DNA of 64,000 bases from Puccinia triticina (Eukaryota > Basidiomycota > Pucciniomycetes > Pucciniales > Pucciniaceae), in the NCBI RefSeq assembly GCF_026914185.1, contig NC_070573.1:2969501-3033500 (forward strand). The letters run 5' to 3'. Below are positions 44,835 through 55,385 of the stretch, in pieces; within the stretch, counting starts at the first letter, position 1; each line of letters opens with the position of its first letter. The notes under the pieces are model-generated. The model was not told where the DNA came from, did not search any database, and saw only the letters and a program-made list of their open reading frames with translations. Position numbers and translations under genes: made by a program.

Positions 44835-45640
44835 TCAATGAGGCTCTATGCCAGCTTGTGATCTTGTCTAGAGATACATCTGGCCAAAAATGGGGAGGAT
44901 AAGGAAGTGGATACATACTAGACTATAAACATTGATAGATACAACAACCAAAGATAAAAGGATGAGAAAGAAATGAGAAAAAGTGATAGTTGCACTGTGC
45001 AATTAATTTTATTTGTTCCCACCCTATACAAGTTGAGACTGAGAGAGCTGACAAAGCCTAGCTTGGCCTTTCCAATAGAAAGTTCTACCAAAGGAACAAC
45101 CAGGGTGTGATATTGATTGACATGGTTTCCTTCCAAGTTCCAGCCAAAAAGCACAAATATTTGGTAATCACCAAAAAAAAATCATTTAAGAGTGGAGTAA
45201 GATGGGTTTGTTTCAACAGGTCATCTTGATGATTTCTGAGTGTTGAAGCAAGGACACAAGGCCAAGGTGGAAGAGATGTAGCCCAAAGAAAAACACCCTT
45301 GAGGATGCTCAGAGGGCAAGCACAAAGGGGAAGAAGTAGCACTGAAAGAGGGCTAAGACCTCCTGGCTTGCGTGCCGGAAAGGCAGTTGTGCTACAACTG
45401 GTTGTATCTCGCAGAGACCTCTGGGAACTGCACACAGGATAACATATGATGTATTTCTATCTGACCAACAGGCTTATAAGGTATTACAACAAGGGGCTGG
45501 TTGTGGGACAGAAGGTGAGACATGCATATGAAATCAGGAAGGAGGCAAATGGTGTGGAAATGGAAATGGAGGGCAATGACAGTGAAATTCAAACAATGAG
45601 TATGAGGACTTTTTTGGAAGCAGCAAAAGTCAAACTTGTG
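44835..45640. other. No recognisable gene
   Basis: Frames on either strand (45085-45435 minus, 45446-45742 plus) have no domain. A run of 14 G at 45657-45670 marks the junction with Copia-derived sequence. Confidence 0.35.
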
Positions 45641-45732
45641 GAAGTCCCTCTTCTGCGGGGGGGGGGGGGGCGGGCAGCTCTGGTTGTGGAGCAACCCCTA
45701 CGGGTTCCACTGTTGAAGACTACTACACCCCG

Positions 45733-47450
45733 ATGGACTTAGATGCAATTAATGCTATGCAAAAAAACCCCGGTCGCTATGCTCCTCCACACCGTCGCAA
45801 TCCGCAACAGTTACCACAGACCAGCAAAATCCCAAGTCCCCAGCAATACAACCACCCGCCACAGCCAAAGCCCCAACTATCAATTGAGAAAGCAACTACT
45901 TATCGCGGTTACCCGATCCCCAAACACCTCAAGCACAAATGGGGTGTTAAATGCCACTATTGCAAACAAGATGGGCACTGGTACAACAACTGCAAAGGTT
46001 TCTGGGAAGACGTCGACTCCGGTGTGATAGGACCACCACCAGAAGGACACAACGCCCCCGGTTCCAACTACCTACCTCCTGATCGTCCTTTTGGCAGACA
46101 CAACCGCTTACAACAACTAGAAGTACCGGAGATTGACGATGGGAAGATCCTCCTAGACTCAGGAGCCTCAACTCACGTGAGTGGTTCACTCAATCTGTAC
46201 ACATCAAGAGAACAACTGGCACAACCAAGAAAAAAATACTCCTGGCAGTGGCTGATTGCTCAGTTGATGTTAGCTTCAAGGGGACGATCTCAATCCCAAC
46301 GAAGCAAGGGACAGTCATGGTTGAAGACGTATACTATTGTCCAGGCGTCAACGGTATCATTCTTTTGGTCGGAAGATTGACGAGTGTAGGATGGCGGTTA
46401 TTTTTTCAATGTTCAGATGCTACATTAACTAGCCCAAATAATGTAGTATTTAAAACATTGTACAAAAATTATTGCTGGTTCTTGAGCAATTTAAAACAAT
46501 CTTTGAGCCTGAACAAAATCGCACAACGACCGTCATTTGATCCATTCCTCTGGCACCGGCGCCTAGGCCACGTATTGGAAGAAGTGGTGAAGAAGTACCT
46601 TCAACAACACTACCCGGAAGAGATTGAAGGGAAGACATGGGCTTCTTTCTTTTGTCAACAATGTGCAACCTTGAAGAGCATAGACAAGAAATCACCGGGA
46701 GTTAATTCACTAATCCCGCGAGACCACCCAATGGACCTCCTAGTGTCGGACGTAGCCGGACCGTTCTTGTACAACATGTTGGGAAAGCGGTACATTCTCA
46801 CCATGAGAGACCCCGCCTTGACTTACATCCAGTGTGATGCAATGACAGAGAGAAGTGAAGTACCGAGCAAGATAATGGTGTGGATGAATCATTTGAAAAA
46901 CACTTTTGGCAGATACCAAAAGAACCTATGTTGTGACAATGCACCTGAGTATACGGCATCCCTGAAGAAGCTACTACTACCGCTTGGAATTTCACTAGCA
47001 CCGGTCCCACCTTACAGCCCAGAACACAATGGAAAGGCTGAGCAAGTCAACCGCACATTAGGCGACATGGCAAGGACTATGTTACATGAATCAAAGATGC
47101 CTAGGCCGTATTGGAGCTATGCTTACCAGATGGCTGCTCACATACACAACAGGATTCCAAATAAGAAGATAGTGTCTTGTCCCCTCACGGCAATGTACGG
47201 AATAGAGATAGATCCAAATGTTCTGTACCCGTTTGGAGCAGAGGCTATTGTACACATACCAAAAGAAAAACGCAATAAACTATCTCAGAGGGCGCACATC
47301 GGAAAACTGATTGGATATCCAGCAGCGGCAGGCGGTTGGCTTGTTCACTCTTCCTATGACGGCAGGATTCTACACTCAACTTCAGTAATATTTCCTGAAT
47401 TTCAGTATCTCCCAGTCAAGAAGAAGATACCATCAAAAGGAGATCTCAAC
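45733..47450 (+). pseudogene. Copia gag end, protease and integrase
   Basis: A zinc knuckle CHYCKQDGHWYNNC (about residues 75-90 of the frame from 45733) precedes the protease motif ILLDSGASTHVSG, which is intact. A frameshift near 46250-46380 moves reading to the frame 46248-47495. That holds PFLWHRRLGHVL, the integrase core (LLVSDVAGPF, LCCDNAPEYT, PYSPEHNGKAEQVNRT) and the PFGAEAIVHIPK region. Coding is cut at the foldback insertion. Confidence 0.85.
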
Positions 47451-47918
47451 CAACACTGGGTCGCTACGCTAACCATAGCGGTTAGTGTAGCGTAGCGCAG
47501 CGCAAATGCGCTATTTTTTAGCGTAGCGTTAGCGCAATTGCACGCATATGCGCTAACGCTACGCGCACGCGGTGCGCAGCTATTTTAGCTGATAGCGTAG
47601 CGTTAGCGCAGATGCGCGCAATTGCGCTAACGCTACACATGCAGGGCGCGCGCGCTACGCTGCGCTACAGCGCCTTTAGCGGGAAAAAAGGGCTTTTTTC
47701 CGCTGAAAGCGCTGTAGCGCAGCGCAGCGTAGCGTAGCGACTGTAGCGGCGCGCTAACGCTAACAAAGAATTGGCGCGCTGTTAGCGCCGCTGAAAATTA
47801 GCGCAGCGTAGCGGCGCTAACAGCGCGCTAACGCTATGCAAAATAGAGGGGCGCTTTTTGCCGCTACGCTAACGCGTAGCGCTGAAATAGCGTAGTGTAG
47901 CGTAGCGACCCAGTGTTG
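47451..47918. mobile_element. 468-bp GTAGCG foldback element with 7-bp target duplication
   Basis: The ends are CAACACTGGGTCGCTACGC and its exact inverse GCGTAGCGACCCAGTGTTG. TCTCAAC lies on both sides (47444-47450, 47919-47925). The interior is nearly all GTAGCG/GTTAGCG words with long-range dyad symmetry, in the opposite orientation to the 466-bp relative at 12267-12732. It cleanly interrupts Copia pol between integrase and reverse transcriptase, so the Copia sequence gives a ready-made empty-site control. Confidence 0.85.
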
Positions 47919-47931
47919 TCTCAACCTCATC

Positions 47932-49430
47932 TTGAATCAAATTGTGCTCAAACTAGGCAAAGAGGAAACCAAAATCAATGCAAAAGCGGAAGAACAAGCA
48001 ATGACCAAATTGCCCATGAATGAAGACTGCCGACTACCGTCACACATAAGGTCAGCTCTAAAGTCATCAGACTCAAAAGAATGGCTAAAAGCGGCAAACT
48101 ATGAAATCAGCAAGTTCTTCAAACTCAACGTGTGGGAGGCAATGGAACCGTTTCCTGGAGTCAAGGCTCTAGGTTGTTGGTGGGTATTTGCGATAAAAAA
48201 AGGAATGGCCAAAGGAGACCCGTAAATTTTTCGAGCAAGATATGTCGCCAAAGGCTTTAATCAAGTGATGGGTAGGGATTGAATATGCTCCAATGGCTTT
48301 TCTTGTTACTCTTTGATTACTTATTTCACTAGCAATCAAATATCATTATCCAATCGCAACTTTGGACGTTAGTTCGGCGTATCTCTACAGTCCCATAGAG
48401 GAGGAAGTCTATGTGCAACCTCAAGTCAAAATACGACCAGAATTGAAAGGAAAAATAATGAAATTAAAAAAGCTATGTACAGTACAAAACAGGCGGCAAG
48501 ATGCTGGTGGAAATTCTTGAAGAGCAAAATGGAGGATATTGGTTTTGTTGCGTCAGAACTGGAACAATCACTTTATATATCAACAAGGACTGGATTTCAT
48601 AATTATCTGGCTACATGTGGATGACGGCTTTGCAGTAGCATCAAATGAAACTCTCATGCAGGAATCAAAAACAGCAATGGAGAAAGACATGAAAATAAAG
48701 TGGTCAGATTGAATTGCAAAACTTGTTGGCATCAACATCAAAGTGAAGGCAGATGTGATTGAACTAGATCAGGAAAAGCTAGCAGATCAGATTGTGAACG
48801 ACTATTCAAGACCTATATTCAACCAGCGGAGCACCCTACCAGACCTTCAACTAGAAGTACACTCGGGAGAATCTTTAGATCAGACGGCATACAGATCAAT
48901 CCTAGGTTCACTCATGTATCTTGCGGTGGGGACAAGACCGGACTTATCTTATGGATTAAACCTTCTAGCTAGGTACAGTCAAAATCCTTCAATGACCCAT
49001 TGGAAAGCGCTAGACTTCTTGATTGGATACTTGAAGTGTTTGTTGTCAAAGAAGCTCTTGATACGAGGAGGCGGAAACACTCTGGATCTGTGGTTGGGTG
49101 CAAATTGGGGTGGGGAACACAAGTGATTGATTTCCGGTTTTGTTATCAAGCACATGGGCAATGCCATTGCATGGGGAGCAAAACGGCAGACGATGGTGGC
49201 ACTCTTGACATGCGCGGCGGAATACCTGGCACTCTTGGAAGGAGCTCAACACCTGGCGGGAATCTCGTTTCTTTTGGACGACATTCAACATCAATTTCCC
49301 ACGAACATATTCTGTGACAACGAAGCAGCAATATTGATAGCTGGCAACAAGGCATCAAAGAAAAAGACTTGATATTTCATACGTGCATTTCACTTCATTA
49401 ATGATTTTGTGCGGGAGAAAAACATCAAGA
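47932..49430 (+). pseudogene. Copia reverse transcriptase and RNase H, decayed
   Basis: Blocks in order: HIRSALKSSDSKEWLKAA and WWVFAIKK (47932-48225), a broken stretch with RYVAKGFNQV and LDVSSAYLYSPI pieces, then YRSILGSLMYLAVGTRPDLS (48743-49126) and AIAWGAKRQTMVALLTCAAE (49127-49372). Stops are scattered across the middle. Confidence 0.8.
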
Positions 49431-49435
49431 TAGTT

Positions 49436-49977
49436 GTCAGCTAGCTACTGTATCAGAGCTAGCTGAACAAATAGTAATATACATTAAAATTAAAATGCTG
49501 TTATAAAGCGCGTATAGAAATCCAAGTATAAAAAGAAAAAGAGCGCATTCCTCTAGCCAAGCCTGAAAAGAGAAAATATGTGCATAAAAAATCTAAGTAT
49601 CAAGGAAAAAGAAAGCTACAATCAGCTCGTTAAGCACGCAGTCTAAGAAAAGAGAAAGCTACATCCGTTTGGTAGCGCGATAATGCGCAGTAGAGTGAGA
49701 AAGTAAATTATTAAGAAAACTCGCAATGCTTGTGACGCAAGAAGACTATGTATAGTAACAAAGAAAAACCGCTCGTCATGACAAACGGATGGAAAGCGCT
49801 AGCCCAGTATAAGAAAAAACGCTCATCATTAAAACAAGATCTCCCCTGTCAATGATGAGCCATACCCGAGTAACAAGAGAGGAGAAGATATACTATAAAT
49901 AAAGGGACAGCTCCTTTGTTAAAGGTCCCTCATCATCACGAGAACAAACTACCAGCCCAGCTACTGTATCATAACAA
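49436..49977. repeat. Possible solo LTR
   Basis: The stretch begins TGTCAGCTAGCTACTG and ends CAGCTACTGTATCATAACA, so both ends share CAGCTACTGTATC-type sequence with TG...CA borders. A TATA-like ACTATAAATAAAGG lies near 49893. No target duplication matches, so boundaries may be off or the unit may not be an LTR. Confidence 0.4.
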
Positions 49978-50113
49978 CCTTTTTCGGCCATCAGATTCGT
50001 GCTCCAGCTTTTTGTCCAACTCTCCTGACGTTCACATCCACTCCGGTACCAAGCGCTTCTCTTAGTGCCATTACCTCCCTTCCTCCGACCATCCCCAAGA
50101 AACTAGAGAAAAC

Positions 50114-50130
50114 GCGGCGTGTTACGCCGC
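50114..50130 (-). other. Helitron 3' hairpin
   Basis: Six-base-pair GC stem GCGGCG/CGCCGC with a 5-nt loop, seven bases before the terminal CTAG. Confidence 0.82.
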
Positions 50131-50548
50131 ACAATCGGGAAATTGAAATATGATTTGCAAAGGAGTACGGAGCGGCGCGCCGGTGTCCCATGCTAATGGA
50201 ATGAGCTGTGAGGGGCCAGATTTTGCCCGCAATTTGGGGTGGGCGTAGCTGATGTTTCCTTCCAACATGTAACACCTTGCCGTTTTCTTTTTTTTTTGTT
50301 AAAAACCCTAAGCCAAACCCTAACTCCTAACTCCTCTTTCATGATTTTGTGGTTTGTTTGATTCCTCTGCAACCCAATCTCTTGTGTGTCCGCCCAAGCA
50401 ACCATGCCCGGAATTGGATAAGCTTTTGCTGGTATCCGGCTTGTGAATGCATTGTGTATTCAGACATCTGGGATTAATTACAGGAACAGAATGCGCGCAT
50501 ACATAAAAAACTCTACATACAAATTAATCAGTGTCTGTGGGAGTAGAC

Positions 50549-51441
50549 CTAGTCGTCTATGTATTTGGAGCACTTTCTGAGTACGTCCAAATGAACAACG
50601 TTGGTAGTGGTTGTGGCCGATGGGTCAGTTACAATCCCCACAGATAGACCCGCAATAACGCCACGTAGAGTCGGCCGTGGCTGAATACGGGCCTTGGAAG
50701 GTAGACCAAAACCTGCACAAGTGATTGGCCCTGTTGTCAGTGCAAACACCATTGCCACCGGGAACTGATACCTACTGAAGGAGACCCCATGTGCAGTGTT
50801 TGCCTCGTGGATGAGTTTAATCTTTGGGGTGGTGCACTGCGTGCCCACGCGCGAGCCGGTAGGTATTGTGCATCGTAGGCCGCCGGCTGCAATCTCCCGT
50901 ATGAGCATCCTGGTGCCGTTTAAGAGACCCGCCTTGAGTTCGAGGTTGCGGAGCAATAAGATCGGCATGCCGACTTTGAGCCTCAAACTTGACTCTGGCA
51001 GGCCTGAGATTGAGAACGTGTGCAGAAATTCTTCTGGAACCGCGTCCTCTTCCCCAACCCCGTCCAGTTCTGTAGCCATAGTGTCGATCGACTGGAAATG
51101 TACAAAGGTCCCAGGCAGACGTCGGGCACAAACGTCATTAATCTCTTGAACGTCCCGGTTAAGAGGCGTCAAGATCAAGCGGAAGCCATAATACTCAATG
51201 TTTGCGTCGTGATCCCGGGAGTGTGGAACATGAAGCCCAGGGTAGACAGTTGTTATGCTGTGATTTGAGACAACTGCTTCTCAGGGTTCGCAAATACACT
51301 GCCAAAGTCGATGGTCACAGGAGCAGAGTATTTGGTCTGAGCGCTCCCATTGCCAACAGTTAGCAGCCACCGGAAAAAGGCCAGATTCAGTTCTGTTGAC
51401 CCAGGCTCCGGACCATTTCTCGACCTCAGGTTGTCCATCAA
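50549..51441 (-). pseudogene. Helitron helicase C-terminal part
   Basis: Recognisable blocks are LTPLNRDVQEINDVCARRLPG, with the following SIDTMATELDG, then LKVGMPILLLRNLELKAGLLNGTR and IKLIHEANTA, near the C-terminal half of PIF1-like Helitron helicases. An upstream block (FRWLLTVGNG, VTIDFGSVF) at 51441-51253 is in a separate frame. The final motif normally reading GQLYVALSR is scrambled by a frameshift near 50700. Confidence 0.75.
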
Positions 51442-52148
51442 AGAGAATTTTGAGACAACGGCCCAGAGAGAGGAGCTGATAATACAGGCGCCTTCCTGGT
51501 CAAATATGGTGCTGTTCCGGACGACGGGAGGGCATTCATGAATATGTCAACAACAATTCCAGGAAAAATACATAATGAAGTCGCCGATCTGTGTGTAACC
51601 GTTACGCACAATGAAGAAATTCTGTACATAAGATTACCGGCAGTTTGGTTGTTGGGTGCAACAGCATCAGCCCATCCCACAGTGGTTGCCTGGTACCAAG
51701 ATGACCAGGGGGTTCGTCACGCGGATCAGCCGGCCTGCCCTATGCCCCGGGCATGCTCAAGGGGATGTTTGCCCTGTAGCCTCAATATCCTATAAGACCC
51801 CGCTTTGTCAGTCACCAGCAGCTTACCTCCCTACGTGTATTTCTCTTCCTTATTCTTCTCACTCAGCGACCTCACATTTTACAATAAGATGCAACAATAG
51901 CTCCTTTCAATTACATGACTTCATGTTCATCGCACTTGGTCTTGCCACAGTTGATTACGCTACTAGGGGAAAACGCGGCGCAAACGCCGCGCAATCAGTG
52001 ATAGGAAAAGGGGTAAGGGTATGGATGAGAGCAAATGGGGTCAATTTGGCTCCAGGATGATCCTTGGTCCCCCGAAGAAATAAATTGTATAACATAGCAT
52101 TGAAGGCCCATATTGTATATACATGTGCAAAGAATCCTGATCTCTGGT

Positions 52149-54310
52149 TCACTCAAGCTTGTGCTGGTGAGTTGTGCACCTCCTGATCATGTCAAGGTTA
52201 AAAAAATTGATTTTGGAATTGGGCTGTGTTGGCTGTGTGACAATCCCTATTGAGAGAGCCGTGATGGATGTTACCTGGGAGAGGGCAACGTACAGTTGGC
52301 CATGGCTGAAAACAGAGTATGGGAGGTACACCATGACCTTTGCGCAAGTGATTTGCCCTGGGACTTGTTGATTGTGAGCGCAAATGCTATTGCAACCAGA
52401 AATTGGAACCAACTGAACAATACACCATTAGAGGCATTAGCTTCGTGGATAAGTTTGATCTTGGGGATGGTGCACATAGAGCTGACATGCAATCTGGTAA
52501 GTATGCTGCACTTGAACCCACCGGGGGCAATCTCATCTATCAATAGTCTGGTCCCGCTCCCAGGTCAAGGTTGTGGAGCAGGATTATGAGTATGGCAAAC
52601 TTGATTTGGAGGGTTGATTCTGGCAGGCCGGGGATCAAGAACATACACCAGGAAAAATTAATGATCACTTGTCTGCAGGTGACACAGCAAAGTGCAAAGG
52701 GGCCTTTTTACTATTTCATGTCACTTGTAGGCAAGTGATCATTGTTTTTTCCTGGTGATGTGGGGGACTTCTTCTGTCACTGCTTCCTCTTCATTGATCC
52801 CATTCATATTGGTGGCCATGGCGTCAATTGCGAGGAATTCAACAAATCTCCCGGGCAGGCACCAGGAACAAACATCATTGATGGTTGAGCAACACCAAAA
52901 TCACACGTGAGCCATAGTATTTGATGTTGGTGGCTCAATCTCAGGATTGCAGAGGTGAACTGAGGTACACGGTAGTTATAAAATGATTGGGAACAGCTGT
53001 CTCAGTCAGGCTTGCATATACGTCTCCAAAGTCAAGTGTCTGGGGGGTATGATATTTGTGCTGCCCGGTACTGTTTCCAATTGTCAGTAGCCAGCGGTAG
53101 AATGAAGCATTCAGCTCTGTCAGTGCAGAGTCTGAACCACCACTCAGCCTCAAGTTCTTGGTCAAGGAGAACTTGATAACATGGGCCCATAGAGATGAGG
53201 TGATCATGAAGGCTGCCTCCAGGTCAAAGATAGTCCCTTTGCGCACAACCAAGAGTGTCTGTTGGAAATCCCCCCCTCCCCAATATGACTAACTTGCCAC
53301 CAAAAGGTTGGCCGTCTTGCGTAAGATCTTGAAGAAAGCGGTCTCCGCAACCACGTCAACAGCATGTCAGTGTTGCATTGAAACCTTGTCTCATGTGATC
53401 ACACCTGCCTCTTTCAATACCTCAGCGCATTGAGATCAAAGGGCAAACATGAAGGTGCTGGTTGAGTAGATTACTATTGGAAATTTGAGCCGGGAGTGGA
53501 CAGTGGAGCCATTGAATGACATGAGTGAAGCAGCATCTGAGGATGAAACCACTACTGCGGGGATGCACATGGCTTTCAGGGAATGGATAATAGTATTCAT
53601 TGTGTAGGTTTTGCCACACCCACTGGGCTCATCCACATATAGCATGCTGGCAGAATTTGCTTCTGCCAAATGCACAGCTAAGTCAACAATGATCCATTTT
53701 TTATGGTTCAGGATTTGGCACATTTTTTGGAATAGGTCCGCACACTCCGCTTACCAGAGATCTTCTTCATGCATAGTGCTTTCAATAAGTCCCCCTCCCC
53801 AGCGGCGGGGGTATGGAGTCCAACACCGGCAAGAGCTTTTCCACTCCTCTGAGGCTTCCTTGCCAGTAGGTAGTAGCAGAGCAAGATGTGAAGTTGATCT
53901 GAGGGGTTTTCAACCCGGTAGACCGTTTGGAGTTGGTGCGGCAGGTCATCCAAGAGCTCAACAGCAATGTGGTTGAAAAATTCTTGAGGGTTTGAGAGTG
54001 GGCTGTGGATAAGTAGGATGCAGAAAAAATGATGTAGGGCTTTGCTTGTCTGCCAGCCTGCGGTTTTGTGCCAGCATTGGCAGCAATGCAAGTCTGAGGA
54101 CCTCTGCTGTTTTCCAGTAAGTGTCATAGGTCCCTCTGTTGATTGTGTCCATGTCTTTGAAGCTAGTGATACCTTGTCAGTGTAACAGTAGCAGACAAAG
54201 GTAATATTTCTGGCCTTTATTGACAGTGGGAAAATATACCGGGCCCATCATTTTTGTGTCTTTTCCTTGCTTCAAACCTGTTGATACCTTTGACGTGGAA
54301 TGTTGCAGGA
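52149..54310 (-). pseudogene. Helitron helicase, decayed
   Basis: In minus-strand order: FPTVNKGQKYYLCLLLLH (54240-54177), LIHSPLSNPQEFFNHI with DLPHQLQT (54127-53708), Walker A as YVDEPSGCGKTYT and following motifs (53723-53436), FYRWLLTIGN (53252-52941), IKLIHEANASNGV with ALTINKSQGKSL (52543-52271), and FSHGQLYVALSQV (52412-52149). The Walker A Lys-Thr is kept. Frameshifts, stops and a 112-bp insertion (52646-52757) separate the blocks. PIF1-type helicases unwind DNA during Helitron rolling-circle transposition. Confidence 0.82.
52646..52757. mobile_element. 112-bp MITE inside the Helitron helicase
   Basis: CACCAGGAAAAATTAATGAT at the left and the inverse of CACCAGGAAAAAACAATGAT at the right, with TCACTTG and GTGACA continuing the symmetry. 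Nearly the whole unit is an inverted repeat. The flanks give no clear target duplication. Confidence 0.65.
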
Positions 54311-54324
54311 CCTTGTGATGGATT

Positions 54325-54830
54325 TGCCTGCTTGCCCGGAAGGCTTCCTCTTGGGCATAAAAATTACACCTGCTTGCCAAGGTCTGGGAATCATCTTGGG
54401 GAAGCGGTTACATGTACATATACTTGGTGATTGTTCTGCTGGGCACAATTCCAAGGAAGATTCCTCCAAGCAGTTAAAAATGGTAACTGCTTTCCGGGGG
54501 GGCTTTCCAAACAGGTACACCTTTGTACTTGGCGGGATGGATTTTCTTCCATTCCCCCAATGACTTGTACCTGCTTGTTGAGGAAGATTTCTCAGCAAGC
54601 AGGTGCAAGGTCCTCGGACAGGAGGAATCCTCCTGGGCAAGTGGGGATCCGCTTGCCAGGGATGATTCCAACAAAGATTCCTCCCCAGCAAGCAGTGAAA
54701 AGACCTGCTTGCCGGAGCAGCCTCCTCCTTGGCAATGTTCTCGCCGTTGAGGACACCTTTCCAGAGAGCAGCTACCCAGCACCTGCTTGCCAAGCAGGAT
54801 TTTATCTGCTAAGCTGCGTTGTATGTACCG
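54325..54830. repeat. Degenerate GCAAGCAGGT / ACCTGCTTGC repeats
   Basis: Words such as ACCTGCTTGCC, GCAAGCAGGT and GGAGGAATCCTCC recur in both orientations about ten times. Long frames on both strands result from the missing stops. The style resembles the CTCC/GGAG foldback repeats at 1.6-2.6 and 25.7-26.9 kb. Confidence 0.55.
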
Positions 54831-55385
54831 GCACGCCGGTGAAGAATCATGCTCGGTCACTTGGCTCTGAGGGCTGGTGTCTATCGAGCTTAACTAAGCC
54901 ACTCGTGGTGAGCGGGTCTGGGCGGCAGCCCAGTCTCACCAGAGAGGCTTATGCCCAAGCACGCAAAGCTTGCGTGAGCCAAGCGTGATATAGAGGCCAC
55001 TTTTGATACTTCCTCTTCTGTCTGCGATGTTACTCATCAGATATTTTTGCAATTTTATTTTTTTCACTGTCTACCATGGTCGTGATTTTTCAGTATTTTT
55101 TTTATTGTTGTCTTTGCATTCCTTCATTTTTGAAAACAGATAACCAGAAATTTGAAGATTTTCTTTGATTTAATTAAGTGGCAAGATAATAATGCAGAAC
55201 ATCACGACATATTGATCACTAAGTATCACTAATGAAAGAACAGTGAGTTAGAGAACAATAAGCGAGCATTAATAACAGCTAGATAGATTAGCAAGTCCAA
55301 CTCGGTAAATTTGTCATTGATCAAAAGAAAGTCCAAGTCGGGCAAAACCACTGAGCACCCCAAGAACATATCCCTCACAACTACG
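54831..55385. other. AT-rich leader of the helicase gene
   Basis: No coding or repeat feature is supported. It probably includes the promoter of the downstream helicase gene. Confidence 0.3.

Larger units (their letters stand above)
45660..49430 (+). mobile_element. Old, 5'-truncated Copia element
   Basis: Gag C-terminus through RNase H can be followed in order on the plus strand, but the gag N-terminus and 5' LTR are absent. Coding stops inside RNase H near 49430 (last recognisable block NDFVREKN). A 468-bp foldback element interrupts it at 47451-47918. Many stops and frameshifts lie between 48225 and 48743. Confidence 0.85.
50103..51690 (-). mobile_element. Helitron remnant 1, with 3' terminus
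   Basis: On the minus strand the 3' end reads GCGGCG-TAACA-CGCCGC (hairpin, 50130-50114), then GTTTTCT and CTAG, followed by host T. That hairpin-spacer-CTRR arrangement is the Helitron 3' signature. Upstream in the same orientation lie fragments of the PIF1-type helicase of a Rep/Hel protein (50549-51441). The Rep endonuclease and 5' end were not found. Confidence 0.82.
51963..54310 (-). mobile_element. Helitron remnant 2, with 3' terminus
   Basis: The minus-strand 3' end has hairpin GCGGCG-TTTG-CGCCGC (51990-51975), then GTTTTCCC and CTAG, next to host T. It shares the hairpin stem and GTTTTC spacer with remnant 1, so both belong to one family. Helicase fragments run from about 54300 to 52149. 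The 5' end was not found. Confidence 0.82.

Noticed and set aside
49436..49977. 3' LTR of the old Copia element at 45.7-49.4 kb
   Set aside because: RNase H coding is cut off abruptly without a purine tract, and no partner LTR exists upstream. It was kept only as a possible unrelated solo LTR.
50309..50335. Telomere-like CCCTAA words
   Set aside because: Only two or three imperfect units occur, with no array. Too little to call an interstitial telomere.
54272..54988. 173- and 185-codon frames on opposite strands
   Set aside because: They read through degenerate ACCTGCTTGC repeats that lack stops on either strand; no domain is present.
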